Both the position numbers and the translations under genes were made by a program. 64,000 nucleotides of DNA from Epiperipatus broadwayi (taxonomy: Eukaryota; Onychophora; Udeonychophora; Euonychophora; Peripatidae): NCBI GenBank assembly GCA_028023455.1, contig JAQFVV010006310.1, forward strand, positions 3,784,001 through 3,848,000, written 5' to 3'. Numbering within the stretch: position 1 is the stretch's first letter; every line of letters starts with the position of its first letter. The notes under the pieces were generated by a model. The model did not search any database. It saw only the letters and a list, made by a program, of their open reading frames with translations, and was not told the DNA's origin. Of the stretch, positions 48,360 to 59,607 are shown piece by piece.

Positions 48360-50125
48360 AACAATTCAAAACAAAACAACACTCTCCATATAGTAGTGCC
48401 ATCTTGTGCTAACAAGAGCAATCAATGGATGCCAGAAGGCTTGTGCATAAAATCCCTATCTAGTGCCTACTCATCCAACATCCCCAGACTAGTTTCTGGC
48501 TTGTGGCCTTCATCAGTGAGGAGCCTTGGATCTGAGAGCACTGCACCTAGATCTTAGGATCTAATGCAACCCTCCAGCACCCACCTTTTAACTCTATTTA
48601 ACTACAAAACTATGAGAATGAAATTGAAAACACTATTAATATTTTCGATCCAAGCTCAATAGCTTATATAGTCATATGGGTCTGAACTCAATTCAGTACC
48701 CATACATTTTGGTGTCTTTGGCTCTTTAACAACCATAGCCACCACTATCCTATTAGGCAGGATTGGTGTTAAACCACTAAACATCACATGATCACTATCT
48801 CATACTAGCACAATAATTGTTATTAAACAATTCAAAACAAAACAACACTCTCCATATAGTAGTGCCATCTTGTGCTAACAAGAGCAATCAATGGATGCCA
48901 GAAGGCTTGTGCATAAAATCCCTATCTAGTGCCTACTCATCCAACATCCCCAGACTAGTTTCTGGCTTGTGGCCTTCATCAGTGAGGAGCCTTGGATCTG
49001 AGAGCACTGCACCTAGATCTTAGGATCTAATGCAACCCTCCAGCACCCACCTTTTAACTCTATTTAACTACAAAACTATGAGAATGAAATTGAAAACACT
49101 ATTAATATTTTCGATCCAAGCTCAATAGCTTATATAGTCATATAACAATTATTGTGCTAATATGAGATAGTGATCATGTGATGTTTAGTGGTTTAACACC
49201 AATCCTGCCTAATAGGATAGTGGTGGCTATGGTTGTTAAAGAGCCAAAGACACCAAAATGTATGGGTACTGAATTGAGTTCAGACCCATATGACTATATA
49301 AGCTATTGAGCTTGGATTGAAAATATTAATAGTGTTTTCAATTTCATTCTCATAGTTTTGTAGTTAAATAGAGTTAAAAGGTGGGTGCTGGAGGGTTGCA
49401 TTAGATCCTAAGATCTAGGTGCAGTGCTCTCAGATCCAAGGCTCCTCACTGATGAAGGCCACAAGCCAGAAACTAGTCTGGGGATATTGGATGAGTAGGC
49501 ACTAGATAGGGATTTTATGCACAAGCCTTCTGGCATCCATTGATTGCTCTTGTAGCACAAGATGGCACTACTATATGGAGAGTGTTGTTTTGTTTTGAAT
49601 TGTTTAATAACAATTATTGTGCTAGTATGAGATAGTGATCATGTGATGTTTAGTGGTTTAACACCAATCCTGCCTAATAGGATAGTGGTGGCTATGGTTG
49701 TTAAAGAGCCAAAGACACCAAAATGTATGGGTACTGAATTGAGTTCAGACCCATATGACTATATAAGCTATTGAGCTTGGATTGAAAATATTAATAGTGT
49801 TTTCAATTTCATTCTCATAGTTTTGTAGTTAAATAGAGTTAAAAGGTGGGTGCTGGAGGGTTGCATTAGATCCTAAGATCTAGGTGCAGTGCTCTCAGAT
49901 CCAAGGCTCCTCACTGATGAAGGCCACAAGCCAGAAACTAGTCTGGGGATGTTGGATGAGTAGGCACTAGATAGGGATTTTATGCACAAGCCTTCTGGCA
50001 TCCATTGATTGCTCTTGTTAGCACAAGATGGCACTACTATATGGAGAGTGTTGTTTTGTTTTGAATTGTTTAATAACAATTATTGTGCTAGTATGAGATA
50101 GTGATCATGTGATGTTTAGTGGTTT
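48360..50125. mobile_element. Inserted array of 466-bp units, two forward then three reverse
   Basis: Forward unit 1 is 48360-48825 and forward unit 2 is truncated at 48826-49143. Reverse unit 3 is 49144-49608, reverse unit 4 is 49609-50074, and reverse unit 5 is only its first 51 bp (50075-50125). Units are nearly identical; unit 3 lacks one base. The block is flanked by a 13-bp duplication, so it arrived in one insertion or was expanded after it. Read in the reverse orientation each unit has a box A-like TGGCTATGGTTGTTAAAG (49224-49241 in unit 3), a box B-like GAGTTCAGACCC (49276-49287), a TATATAA, and a CTGATGA...GAAAC core (49449-49473). No poly(A) and no coding capacity; the repeated 68-codon frame is just the same non-coding unit. 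It is a SINE-like or retrozyme-like multimer, not matching any element I can name. Confidence 0.9.
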
Positions 50126-50138
50126 AAATATTATTTTA
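50126..50138 (+). repeat. Right 13-bp target-site duplication of the 466-bp array
   Basis: AAATATTATTTTA, identical to 48347-48359. Confidence 0.8.
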
Positions 50139-50732
50139 CTTTATACACATGTAAAATGTGGGTTGTTTCTTCAATAATATAAAATACACAGCTTTTTATA
50201 ACTGCAATGTAATATGAGCCATATGTTTGACCTATTTATATTAAATAATAAATCAAATTATTATAAATTAGATTCAGGTAAATTTGCAAAATGATTATGA
50301 AAACTATTGTTTTTTTTCACGTAATGGATATGTTATAAAACTACTTTAGGGAAAGTGAACATATTTAGACTGAGAAGACAATTTGCATAAATAATCTTTT
50401 TATGCAAAGTTAATAAGCAACTTCTACAATTATTTGACCATTGAGGTTTTAATTTACTGTATTTCAATTTAAATGTTTATTTTCGTGCATTATACAAAAT
50501 CACTGGATATGTTATCAGCATTTTGACCATAAATAATATTTGTCAGAAGATTTGCAATGATGGTACATTAGTTATATGTTTAAAACTATTTCTATTCTTT
50601 AGTTGAATTTTTAAATGCTTTTGGGAAAAAAGTGACTTTATATTTTTCCAAATATTATTAATAATAACACATAGGTTTGCACAGAGTACATTTTGAGATT
50701 TTTTTTACCCCACATATCTTATGTTGTTGTTG

Positions 50733-50800
50733 GGAATGAACTGATGACCTAAAGGTTCATGAATAATAAATTTAAAGTGACACTCTAACTAAACATACTA
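50733..50800 (-). repeat. tRNA-derived relic
   Basis: On the minus strand GTTTAGTTAGAGTGTC resembles box A, and CAGTTCATTCCC is close to box B. The spacing is that of a tRNA head, but no cloverleaf can be closed. Confidence 0.5.
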
Positions 50801-51049
50801 TTTTGTAAAATAATAGTCAATAGAAATTTAATTTTTATTAATGGGAATTCCCTTTTAAGGATAAGATTAATGAATGTTTTTCAATGTTATGGATTATCAT
50901 ATTAGATCGACATATATGGATTTTTGCCATTGTATGTGTGCTTTTAAAATTTTTGTTTTTTGTACTTTTTACTTTCTGTCAAACTTATTGATTGGTATGT
51001 GCATAGTCTACTGCTTCAGATATGTCATTTTCTTTTTTATCTTTGTTTT

Positions 51050-51265
51050 TATTTTAATTAGAAGGGAATTACACCCTGTACACACATGCTGCAATGTTGT
51101 TTTAATACCTCAAGAATGTTTTGTTGAGTATGAAGGATACTTTCAAACCAAACCACAAGATAAAGACTTTATCTTTGTACCTAAATTCACTTACATAGGC
51201 CAATCTAAAGCTTCTTAGAATGAGAGTGTGAAGGTCTTCCATGAATCACTTTACGTCCATTAACT
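51050..51265 (-). pseudogene. Second, inverted copy of the 55.0-kb LTR-retroelement segment
   Basis: This segment is the reverse complement of about 54915-55150: both share GATCTTCCATKAATCACTTT and AATTCACTTAYATAG-type runs and the TTGAGTATGAAGG/CGGATA block. Since the 55-kb copy continues a plus-strand Ty3/gypsy-like RT, this copy should be read on the minus strand, where FESILHTQQNILEVLKQHC parallels FENIRHTQQNIVEELKQHY. The 114-codon plus-strand frame over it (50874-51218) is therefore most likely an antisense shadow. The recognisable FLGH block is missing here. Confidence 0.45.
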
Positions 51266-51543
51266 TTATTATTAATTGTGAAATCTTATGTAAAAAAAAT
51301 CTTGTAGTTGTAGTTTAATTTATAATATATTGGTGAATTGAGTTTTAAAAGTGTAAGATTGTTGAATGTATTTTTCTTTCCTCAATTCAATTAATTTTTT
51401 TTTGATGATAGTCATTATTTTTGTAAATTTTTGTGGTAATTAATAAACACGAAATTTCAATATCATCTTAGAATTTTAGATAATTGTAATATAAAGTATT
51501 TGAGATAGTTAAAAAATATGGCATTCCATGAATAAGTTATATT

Positions 51544-51666
51544 AAAAATAATGATATATGTGTTGGTGGTCGAGAGGTTAGCACAGCTGCCTTATAAGCA
51601 GTTGTCCCGGGTTAGCGGGTTCGCTTCCCAGCCAATGCTATGACACATGAAAAAAAATAATGATAT
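51544..51666 (+). mobile_element. SINE family B copy with 14-bp target-site duplication
   Basis: AAAAATAATGATAT lies at 51544-51557 and 51653-51666. Between them are GGTGGTCGAGAGGTTA (box A), a CTTATAA loop closed by CTGC/GCAG, GGTTCGCTTCCC (box B), and the family end ATGCTATGACACATG with A-run. This is one of the youngest copies by completeness. Confidence 0.9.
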
Positions 51667-51908
51667 TAATTAAGTATTTGTGCATTATATAAAATATTTT
51701 TTCTCTAGGACAGTTAAAGAAAATACTGATTCTAAAGGGTAAATGTTTGGTAATCTTCATATTGATATTAGATTTTAGGACTTATTTACATTATAATTAT
51801 TTATCATTGCATTATTGTTTATTTATCTTATTTAAAAAGTATAATTTCTCATTAACATTTTATGTTCAAGGATAGATAATACTAACACTAAAGTATTGGG
51901 TGGACCAG

Positions 51909-52297
51909 ATGCTTAAAGAATTAAATAATAAGATTAATTCTGGTGCTAAATATAGTTCTTTTCAAACTGAGTTTAATGAATTAAAAATTGTTTCTGATTC
52001 TGCATCTTGAGCTGAGTTTAATAATGAATTTAAAAATCAATTAGAAAAATTTAAGGAAAATTGTGAGAAATCTAGAATAGATTCTGATATAAAGAATGAG
52101 ATAAAGACTAATTTAGCTGTTTATAAAAGTGATTCAGATAGTAGGTTTAATGTGTTAGCGGCAAAATTTGATAAATCTATTTACAAATGGAAAGATCACT
52201 TAAAACGTGTGAATAACAGATTGGATAATGTTGAATTTAGATTCAATGGAGTAAAGGAAAATAATAAAATTTTAGAGGAGAAAATAGAAGTATAATA
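51909..52297 (+). pseudogene. Coiled-coil N-terminal part of a gag-like protein
   Basis: From the ATG at 51909 the frame runs for ~129 codons with a single TGA (52008-52010). It encodes charged, heptad-like sequence: MLKELNNKINSG, FNNEFKNQLEKFKENCEKSR, then NNRLDNVEFRFNGVKENNKI. It closes at TAA TAA. The position directly upstream of the gag-type domain suggests it is the N-terminal part of the same polyprotein. Coiled coils at the N-terminus of gag-like proteins of LTR retroelements are common. No specific family is recognisable. Confidence 0.5.
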
Positions 52298-52599
52298 ATT
52301 TTAAAATAGAAATAAAGTAAATGAAGACTTTCAAATCAAAATTAAAACAGAGTTGAAAAGGAGAGATTGGAGAAATAAGCAAATCAGAGTTAATGCAAAT
52401 TCATAAATCCGACTAAATCTGGAGAAGAAATAAAGAATTTACAGAAAGATATAAAAGAAATGAATGGAAAATATCGAAATATATCAGAAGAGTTAGAGAA
52501 TTTCAAAAGAGAAATAAACAACAAAATTACTTAGAAGAGTAAAAGAAATATGTAGAGGAAGTAGCAGAGCAAATAAATATAACTGAACAAATTCAAAAA

Positions 52600-53370
52600 A
52601 TAAAACAGAAAGTGCATGAACTACAAATTGCTAATATTAATAAAACTTTAGATAAATTAGACACTAGTGTTAAAACTTTGTGGAATGATGACAAGCACAA
52701 GTATATCCCAGATACTTTAAATATGGAGTTTAATAAAATTGATCCTAGCCATAATAAGAATGAATATACACCATTTAATGATAAAAATCTTCCAGAGTCA
52801 ATATTAGAACCAGAAGATCTTTCCTAAAGGATTCTGTAGTTTCAAGATTTATACAGATTAAAGTATTTAGAGGAGATTATCATGAAAATCTTACCAAGTA
52901 TTTCACAGACTAGAAGAATTGGTTGAGTTGAGCTATTTAAATGAGAAAGGAAAGTTAACTGTTGCCTATAACTATTTGTATGCTTTGGCAAAAGTTTGGT
53001 GTCAATCACCTTTTGATAAACCAAAACATATGGTGATTTTAAATACCTTATAATGTCAAATGTCTGGAGTGAAGACAGATAAGATAATATCCAATATTAT
53101 GTCTCTCAGGAAAAATATAATCCTAGTACAGGAAGTTATACTCAATTTTTCAAAACAAGGCTGCTAAGTTGAAGACTTTCACTGCTTTCCCTCTATTGAA
53201 ACACCAATAGTAAGAATTATTAGGCATAGCATTATTTAGGCACATTGAAAAAACTCTAATTGCTGTGGATAAGCAGACCATAGAGGAGGTTTCTGAGATA
53301 TTGAAGGCTTTAGAAACCAGTGAGAAAACTCCAGAAAAGAAATATAAATATAATAATAATTTCACTATTC
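52600..53370 (+). pseudogene. LTR-retrotransposon gag capsid-like relic
   Basis: Over about 52612-52830 one open frame encodes a spacer (NINKTLDKLDTSVKTLWNDD). From about 52850 three frames together give IQIKVFRGDYHENLTKYF, YLNEKGKLTVAYNYLYALAK, WCQSPFDKP, a KYLIMSNVWSEDR-type stretch, and later KAAKLKTFTAFPLLKH and DKQTIEEVSEILKALETSEK. F-x-G-[x4-6]-N-x3-[YF] followed by A..L-x-A..W and a final helix is the usual pattern of Ty3/gypsy-type gag capsids. There are at least four frame changes. Traces of a Cys-rich knuckle near 53510 (TCDL...CMKSMLC) are too weak to call. Confidence 0.55.
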
Positions 53371-53579
53371 AATTTCTAATGTATACACACATGAAATATG
53401 AAATCCATTTAAAAGTACAATATATAATAGTAAAAATCATCATTTGGATAGAAAAATTCCTTACAATCCTAGTAATTTAAATACTATTAAAAATAAAGAA
53501 CCAGTTAGAAATACTTGTGACTTATAATGCATGAAGTCCATGCTATGTTTATAATAAATGTATAGGTTTAAATTATTTT

Positions 53580-54820
53580 AAAGAAATGACTTGTTAATTT
53601 TGCAGTTAACAGAAAATGTACTTACATATAATCTTGTAACCAAAAGTTTGCCAGGTTTTTTTTTTAATTATCACTTTTTAGGGGTGACAAAGTATTTGAT
53701 GTTTTTTTTTTCAAAATTATTTTACAGAACATGTGTTACTTGTTTAAAAAATATTAAGAAATCCATTATAAATTCGTGTTAAGTTAAACAAATATTAATA
53801 AATCTCTTATAAATTCCATTCACAAGCTTTAATTATTATTATTATATATATAGATTATAACATAGAAACATTAACACATTGTAAATATTGGCATGATTTT
53901 TTTATGTTTAGCATGAGATTGTTGGTCAGCATGTTTGTTTGTTTTTTTGTAACATTTTATCAAAATCATTAAAATTTGAGATTTTTCATTGACACAAAAA
54001 CATGCACTGGGGAATTGTGTGACCATACATAGATTCCTATTTAGTGGAATTTATGTATTGGCAATTGCATGAAGAAAAAATACATTTGTGGCAATGTTGC
54101 AGAGTATTAGAGATTTACATTTGCTGACATGAATAATCCACATTTGTTACTTTGTTTTCCCACATTTTTTTTTTGTTTACTGCACTTTAAATTATATTAA
54201 ATTTCAATTGCAATCAATTCTCATACTTTGGTGTAATTTCTTTCCATTTTTTAGAATATTAAAAAAATAAAAAAGGAAATATTAAATATGATGGCTTCTA
54301 GTCAGCCATATTGGAGGCCCCTGAAAATTGATTATTTAGAAAAAAAACCTGGCATGCTTCCAGTTATGGAATTATATGAAAGTACTAAAGAGAATTACTA
54401 ATATAAGAATAAATAAGTAGCTTATATTCAATAAAACAAGTAGATTTTATATTAATAAGCTATATTTTGGAAAACACTTTAATAAATAATAAAATAGCTA
54501 TTCCTGGATTATACATTAGAAATTTAAGTGAGAAGTTTTTCTCATGCCCAAAAAACAATCTACTATTTATTATAAAGATCTAAACTTAATAATTATAATG
54601 CAGTAATGTTGGTAATGCTATTATAGTTAGTTATATGTGTTATTAATTTTAGGCTAGAATTTATATAAAAAAATTTAAGCCAAGAAATTTTTTTTTTCAT
54701 TGAGAAAAGCAAAATGTAATGAAATTTTATATATAAATGGGAAACAATAATCATAATTTTAAAATTTTTTAATAGCTAAAAATATTAAAATTAATTTATA
54801 AGTACAGTAACTGCAAAATA
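53580..54820. other. Stretch between gag-like and RT-like relics, nothing recognised
   Basis: Protease and RT fingers/palm would be expected here if the two relics are one element, but no motif (DTG or YVDD) could be found. A slightly more G/C-rich patch near 54295-54350 is unexplained. Confidence 0.4.
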
Positions 54821-54832
54821 AATTAATTTTCT

Positions 54833-55150
54833 AGGACATCTTGTAGGAGTCCATAGAGTTAAACAACATCCTGACAGGATAACAGCTATTCAAAATTTCT
54901 ATAAATTTTATGGATGTAAAGTGATTAATGGAAGATCTTCATACTCTCAATCCAAAATGCTTTAGATTGGTCTATATAAGTGAATTTAAGTACAAAGATA
55001 AGATGGCCACTCTTATCTTTTCAAAGTCTCTATCTAGTGTGTTGGTTTGAGAATATCCGTCATACTCAACAAAATATTGTTGAAGAATTAAAACAACATT
55101 ACAGCTCATGTGTATAGGATGTAATTTCCTTCTGATTAAAATTACATATT
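54833..55150 (+). pseudogene. Ty3/gypsy-like reverse transcriptase thumb fragment
   Basis: The frame at 54833 reads FLGHLVG, then HPDRITAIQNF, closely matching the conserved FLGH-x-V...G-x-x-P-D-x-x-K-x-x-A-I motif that follows the RT palm in Ty3/gypsy elements. Downstream in another frame FENIRHTQQNIVEELKQHY fits the F-x-W-x3-C-Q-x-A-F-x-x-L-K block that opens the RNase H connection. The element order (gag-like at 52.6-53.4 kb, RT thumb here, same strand) suggests one old element with ~1.4 kb of lost signal between. No RNase H or integrase was found after it. Confidence 0.6.
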
Positions 55151-55159
55151 ATCTTTGTT

Positions 55160-56160
55160 TTATTATTATTTTTAAATTGTTTTCAGATGGAGTAGCTTGA
55201 TTCACTTTCCAACTTTCGCATACTAATGTTTGTGTTATTATTAACAGTTTTGTATATTTGGAAAAGTTATAAATAAAGGTTTAATATTAAAAAAATGTTT
55301 AGAATTTCAATTAGATGATGAAAATAATCCAATCTATAACTAAAAATTATCAAATATTGTCTATATATAACTCAGTCATACAAGTCTGAACAAATGCAAA
55401 GAACTGTTTTATGCTAGCTTATATTTTTATGCCATTCTATTAATTGAAGATTTTATAAATATATACAATGTTTGTTAAAATTGTATGAAAATAGTAAGGA
55501 GCAACATGATATTAGGAACAACAGAAAGCATGCTAATTGATTTTTATTTTAGTGTGTTTTAAGCTATTTTTATTTGTATTTTGCTATCATTTTTTATTAT
55601 TATTATTATGAAAAAAGTATGCATTATTTATAAGAAAAATTAAAAAAATTAATCTTAATCATTAAAATTAATATTCAAACTTATATATATTAACTCCCAT
55701 TAAATTAAAATACAAATTAGATAAAATGATAAATAATAGAAGTGATGAAGATAAAATATTTTGAGTAATAAAAGAATAAGCGTAATAATTTCCAAAACAT
55801 GGAAATATTTATTAGCTATTACATAATGCGAGAGTATATTTTTATAATGATAGAATAATTCATATACCAGTCATTGAGATCAGTATTTTTTTTAAATTGC
55901 TATCTGTCCCATTATGTCCTCTGCTTTTAAACTATCTATTGCAGCTTAGTTTTGCATATATATGTCAAAACCGTAATTAGTGTAGAGAGCTCCTTTAGTA
56001 TTTAAACCACTAAAATACCTCTGTTTCTTATAGATGTGTATAACAACCATATTTGAACTATATGTTTATAAGTTTCAATCTTTGTTGTAACAATGAATTA
56101 GTGTGTGGATTGGTTATTTTTATAATTATTGCATCTTCTGCAAGATGTATGAATTATATA
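55160..56160. other. AT-rich stretch, nothing recognised
   Basis: No open frame longer than chance; (TA)n and A/T runs only. Confidence 0.5.
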
Positions 56161-56169
56161 TATATACTT

Positions 56170-56490
56170 AAAATTTCAACTTCACCACACATTATTAAAC
56201 CATATAAATAAAAACATCTGATAAAGACAAGTGATTCAGCATGAAATGCACATCTTGGGGATCATTTGTCTACTTCAATATTTTTATTCATATGTTTCAA
56301 GAATGTGGAAGTGAATTCATGTTATTCCACTAAATATGTATAAATAAAAAACAGATATATTAATTTTCAACTGAGGTTTAAAGTTTATATCTGAGCTAAT
56401 TTTTAGTTTAATAAATGAGTACTAATAATCATTAATACATTTATCTGAAGTAAATGGAATCAAAGTATAGAAACTTTGACAATTTTAAAT
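56170..56490. repeat. Family E/C modules in foldback arrangement
   Basis: The left part reads CACACATTATTAAACCATAT, ATCTGATAAAGACAAGTGAT and a CATGAAATGCACATCTTGGG block in forward order. The right part (about 56365-56490) carries the reverse complement of the family E start (AATAATCATTAATACATTTA, ATCTGAAGTAAATGGAATCA). Confidence 0.5.
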
Positions 56491-56499
56491 TATATATAT

Positions 56500-58910
56500 A
56501 TGAGAAGATAATAAAGATCCCCAAAAAAAGAGCAACTTGCTTTGCCCAAGAATTGTCAATTAGTAGTAATTGAGTTTTTTTTAGTATCATCAAAAGTTAG
56601 TGTTTCTCTATTTAATGGATATTATCTCCTCATGTCTATATAATAAAATCCATATAAACATTTATTTCAATATATATATATATATATAATGTGAGAGTAC
56701 CATATGAGCCTCACCTAAAACAATTTGTGTTTCTTTGTGAATTTAACTGTGCCTATATCGAATCAACAGATATAAATAACTTACACCTATCTTAAGCTTT
56801 TCATGTATCAGCTATATATATATAGACTAGTTAGTATTAAAAGAATAATTCTAAAAATGAATAATTCTAGTTTATTTATACACACATAAATAAAATGTTT
56901 CTAACTAATAGTATTTTTTTTGTTAATATAAAACTTGACATTTGACAAAGCCTTAAGTCAACATTGCATTTTTATCAGTTGAAACAAAGGAAATAAATGT
57001 TTGGGGTTCATTACAAATTGTATATGTTAAACAATAGAGAGCATGAGCATGATTATGTGATATGCTTGCTGAAATTAATCCAGTATAAAAATGAACTAAT
57101 ATTGTTATAACAATAATCTTCTATTTAGTTATCAAGGCAAGAACTACGTTTGTAAATTTAAATGTGTTCGAATTTAGAACACATTTAAGAAAAATTAAAA
57201 AAAAGAAGATTCAATATTTTAAAACCTGCTTCAAATAATTAATTTACTGCCTTTGAATATTATAAAGAACTATAAAAAAATAATCATTGTAATTAACAAG
57301 GTTATAAAAGTTATCAACGTCTTCAAAATGAGTTTACAAAATATATATTTAAGAAGACAAAAATTTATAAAGATGTTCTGTGGCTATATAATTTATGCCA
57401 GGGATTTCTACTGATGTTTTAAACCTGAACATGTAAATTTATTCCTACTTAATCAATGCCTAAAATATAATCATTGTAACTCTCATTTAAAAAGCTGCTT
57501 TAATATTGGAGTATTATATTGAAGAGGATGTTAAATATTTTACTGCATAAATATTTAAAGAATGAATATCTGGATTGCCCCTTCGAAGGATGATCAATGA
57601 ACTTTATGTTTCAACATTCATCATCATTTTATTTCGTCTAAGGAGGGATATAAAACCGTATTCTTTCTCGTCTTGGATTACTTCATTGTATAATTTAAGA
57701 ACTCTTAAACTTTATTTCCTTTGTGGATAATTATATTTACTTAGAAAAATTACTTTGTATATTAAAGTGGGGAATTGATAAGATGAACACTTTATTTTTT
57801 TTAATTTTATTTAATAAAATTTAGATATTTTGATATATACTCTGATGGAAATGACAGCTGACTAAGGTAAATGTTTTTAAATTATTTCAATTTGGAAGTA
57901 CGTTTTATTATATTCCAAATTGAATCTTACATGACAATTAACATAATATATTTTTAAACATACATAACTAATATCAGAATACATTCTATTATTAATCTAG
58001 TGTGAATGGATGTTATCGTATATAAACATACAACACACACTGAATCATTGTAATGACACAATAGGTAGATTTATAATGTATCATGTGTATTATTTATTAT
58101 ACGCATGATTTTAAATTATATATATATATATGTAAATGATTACATTATTTATTAATTTTTTTTGAGTATTAAATAATTTATTAGTGTATATAAGCACAGA
58201 TTATAATTCTAAATTTTAATATTTTTATGTGATAATATTTTTGTTTTTATTACGGATTAAAATGTGTTAAACTTGATTTTAAAATTAAACAGGTCTCGTT
58301 TGTTTATTTTATTTAGTCGTTTTATAAAACCAATATTTATAAGTATACATACTCATGCATATATATGTTAAATCAACTTAGTGATTTAATATTTATAAAG
58401 AAGTTATATATAGCTTATATTAAATTTATTATTACTATGGGATATTTGTGGAAATGCCTAAAGAGAGTCGATTGCAAATTTCTACTCTGAGCTCGAATTC
58501 CGAGAGTAACGAGGTTATTAATAGAGGAGTGAATTGGATTATATTTTAAATAATATCATCCATGGCATTCTATAAGAAGACTCAAAGTCCGACTATAGTT
58601 AGATGCGACTTCCTCGAGTCCTGAAAAGGATCATCCCATTATAATATATATATATGAGATTTAGTTAAAGAAAATTGCATCAAGAGTTGAAATAAATTGT
58701 TTATTAGATGGTGATAATGTTGATAGAGGTGCTCAACTTTTGTAATGGCAATCATTTTTTCCAGCATAACAATTTTAAAACTGCTATCTCATTGTAACTT
58801 AAATAGACTGAGATCAAAATGAAAAGTTATGTTTTATACTTTGTGTAATCTTGGTCTGCTCGTGCAGACCAATGTTACGCACATTTCATTAGGGCACCAA
58901 TTGTTATATT
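56500..58910. other. AT-rich stretch with one G/C-richer island at 58.45-58.64 kb
   Basis: The island has a 31-codon frame starting ATGCCTAAAGAGAGTCGA and two box B-like stretches (GCTCGAATTCC, CCTCGAGTCC). It could be an old SINE or a bit of host sequence. The remainder is featureless. Confidence 0.35.
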
Positions 58911-58914
58911 ATTT

Positions 58915-59022
58915 TAACCATGAATGGTTTGGCATACTTGGTAGAGCATCCAAATTGAGATTAGGAGGTTCCAGAGAACATGGTACTCAAACTTCTTATA
59001 AATTCCTGAGCAATAAAGCCAT
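58915..59022 (+). mobile_element. SINE family A copy with tRNA-like head
   Basis: GGCATACTTGGTAGAGCATC is a fair box A. AGGAGGTTCCAGAGAACATG is at the box B position. The tail reads AACTTCTTATAAATTCCTG then AGCAATAAAGCCA. Confidence 0.75.
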
Positions 59023-59607
59023 GTGTCCTTTTTTTGTTGTTGACAGAAATGTATTTTTTTTAAAAAATATTTTGGTAAAGTCATTTACCAAGTTTATTGT
59101 TAATAAGTGAGAATCTTAAATATGTATATAATATTATATGAAAGTACAAGTATTTATGTTAGCATGAACTTGATAATTTGATTGGATAGTTATTGGATTT
59201 TAATTAATGTTAATAAGTAGGATGTATACAAAAATGTGTGCAATTATCTCATATGTATAAGAACGAAGTAAGTAAAATAATATCGGTTAAACAATCATAT
59301 GAAAGACAGTATTAGGATGTGTAGTTTGTTATTAGAGAACTTTTTTTGATAACTATATCTGGATAATATATAGTTTCATTTGTGACATATCCAAATAATA
59401 TAGTCAGTAAGTGATATAGAGGTGGTAGGTGAGATTATTAACACTTTTGTAGAGTAAAAGTAACACAAGATATATTCTGTAAACACATTTTCTACTAACA
59501 ATCAGCTTCATGTACTGCTTAGAAACTGAATAATTGTTCAAAAATACTCTTTTTGAACAATATTTTTAGCATAGATCAGATTTATTTATCGTTATAAGTA
59601 ATGTTAA

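Noticed and set aside
48309-48557. Conserved 68-82-codon frames in the 466-bp units (also near 48.9 and 50.0 kb)
   Set aside because: They recur only because the units are near-identical. The sequence has no domain, crosses the hammerhead-like core in antisense, and is not preserved in the diverged copy.
48360-50125. Classical DNA transposon with terminal inverted repeats
   Set aside because: The inverted arrangement comes from whole units facing each other, not from end repeats. The outer ends are different parts of the unit, and the duplication is 13 bp.
50874-51218. 114-codon open frame with a possible splice acceptor before AAGGGAATTAC
   Set aside because: The homologous segment at 54.9-55.15 kb is part of a plus-strand Ty3/gypsy-like RT, so this frame reads the antisense of a retroelement copy. 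The hydrophobic N-terminal part is T-rich filler.
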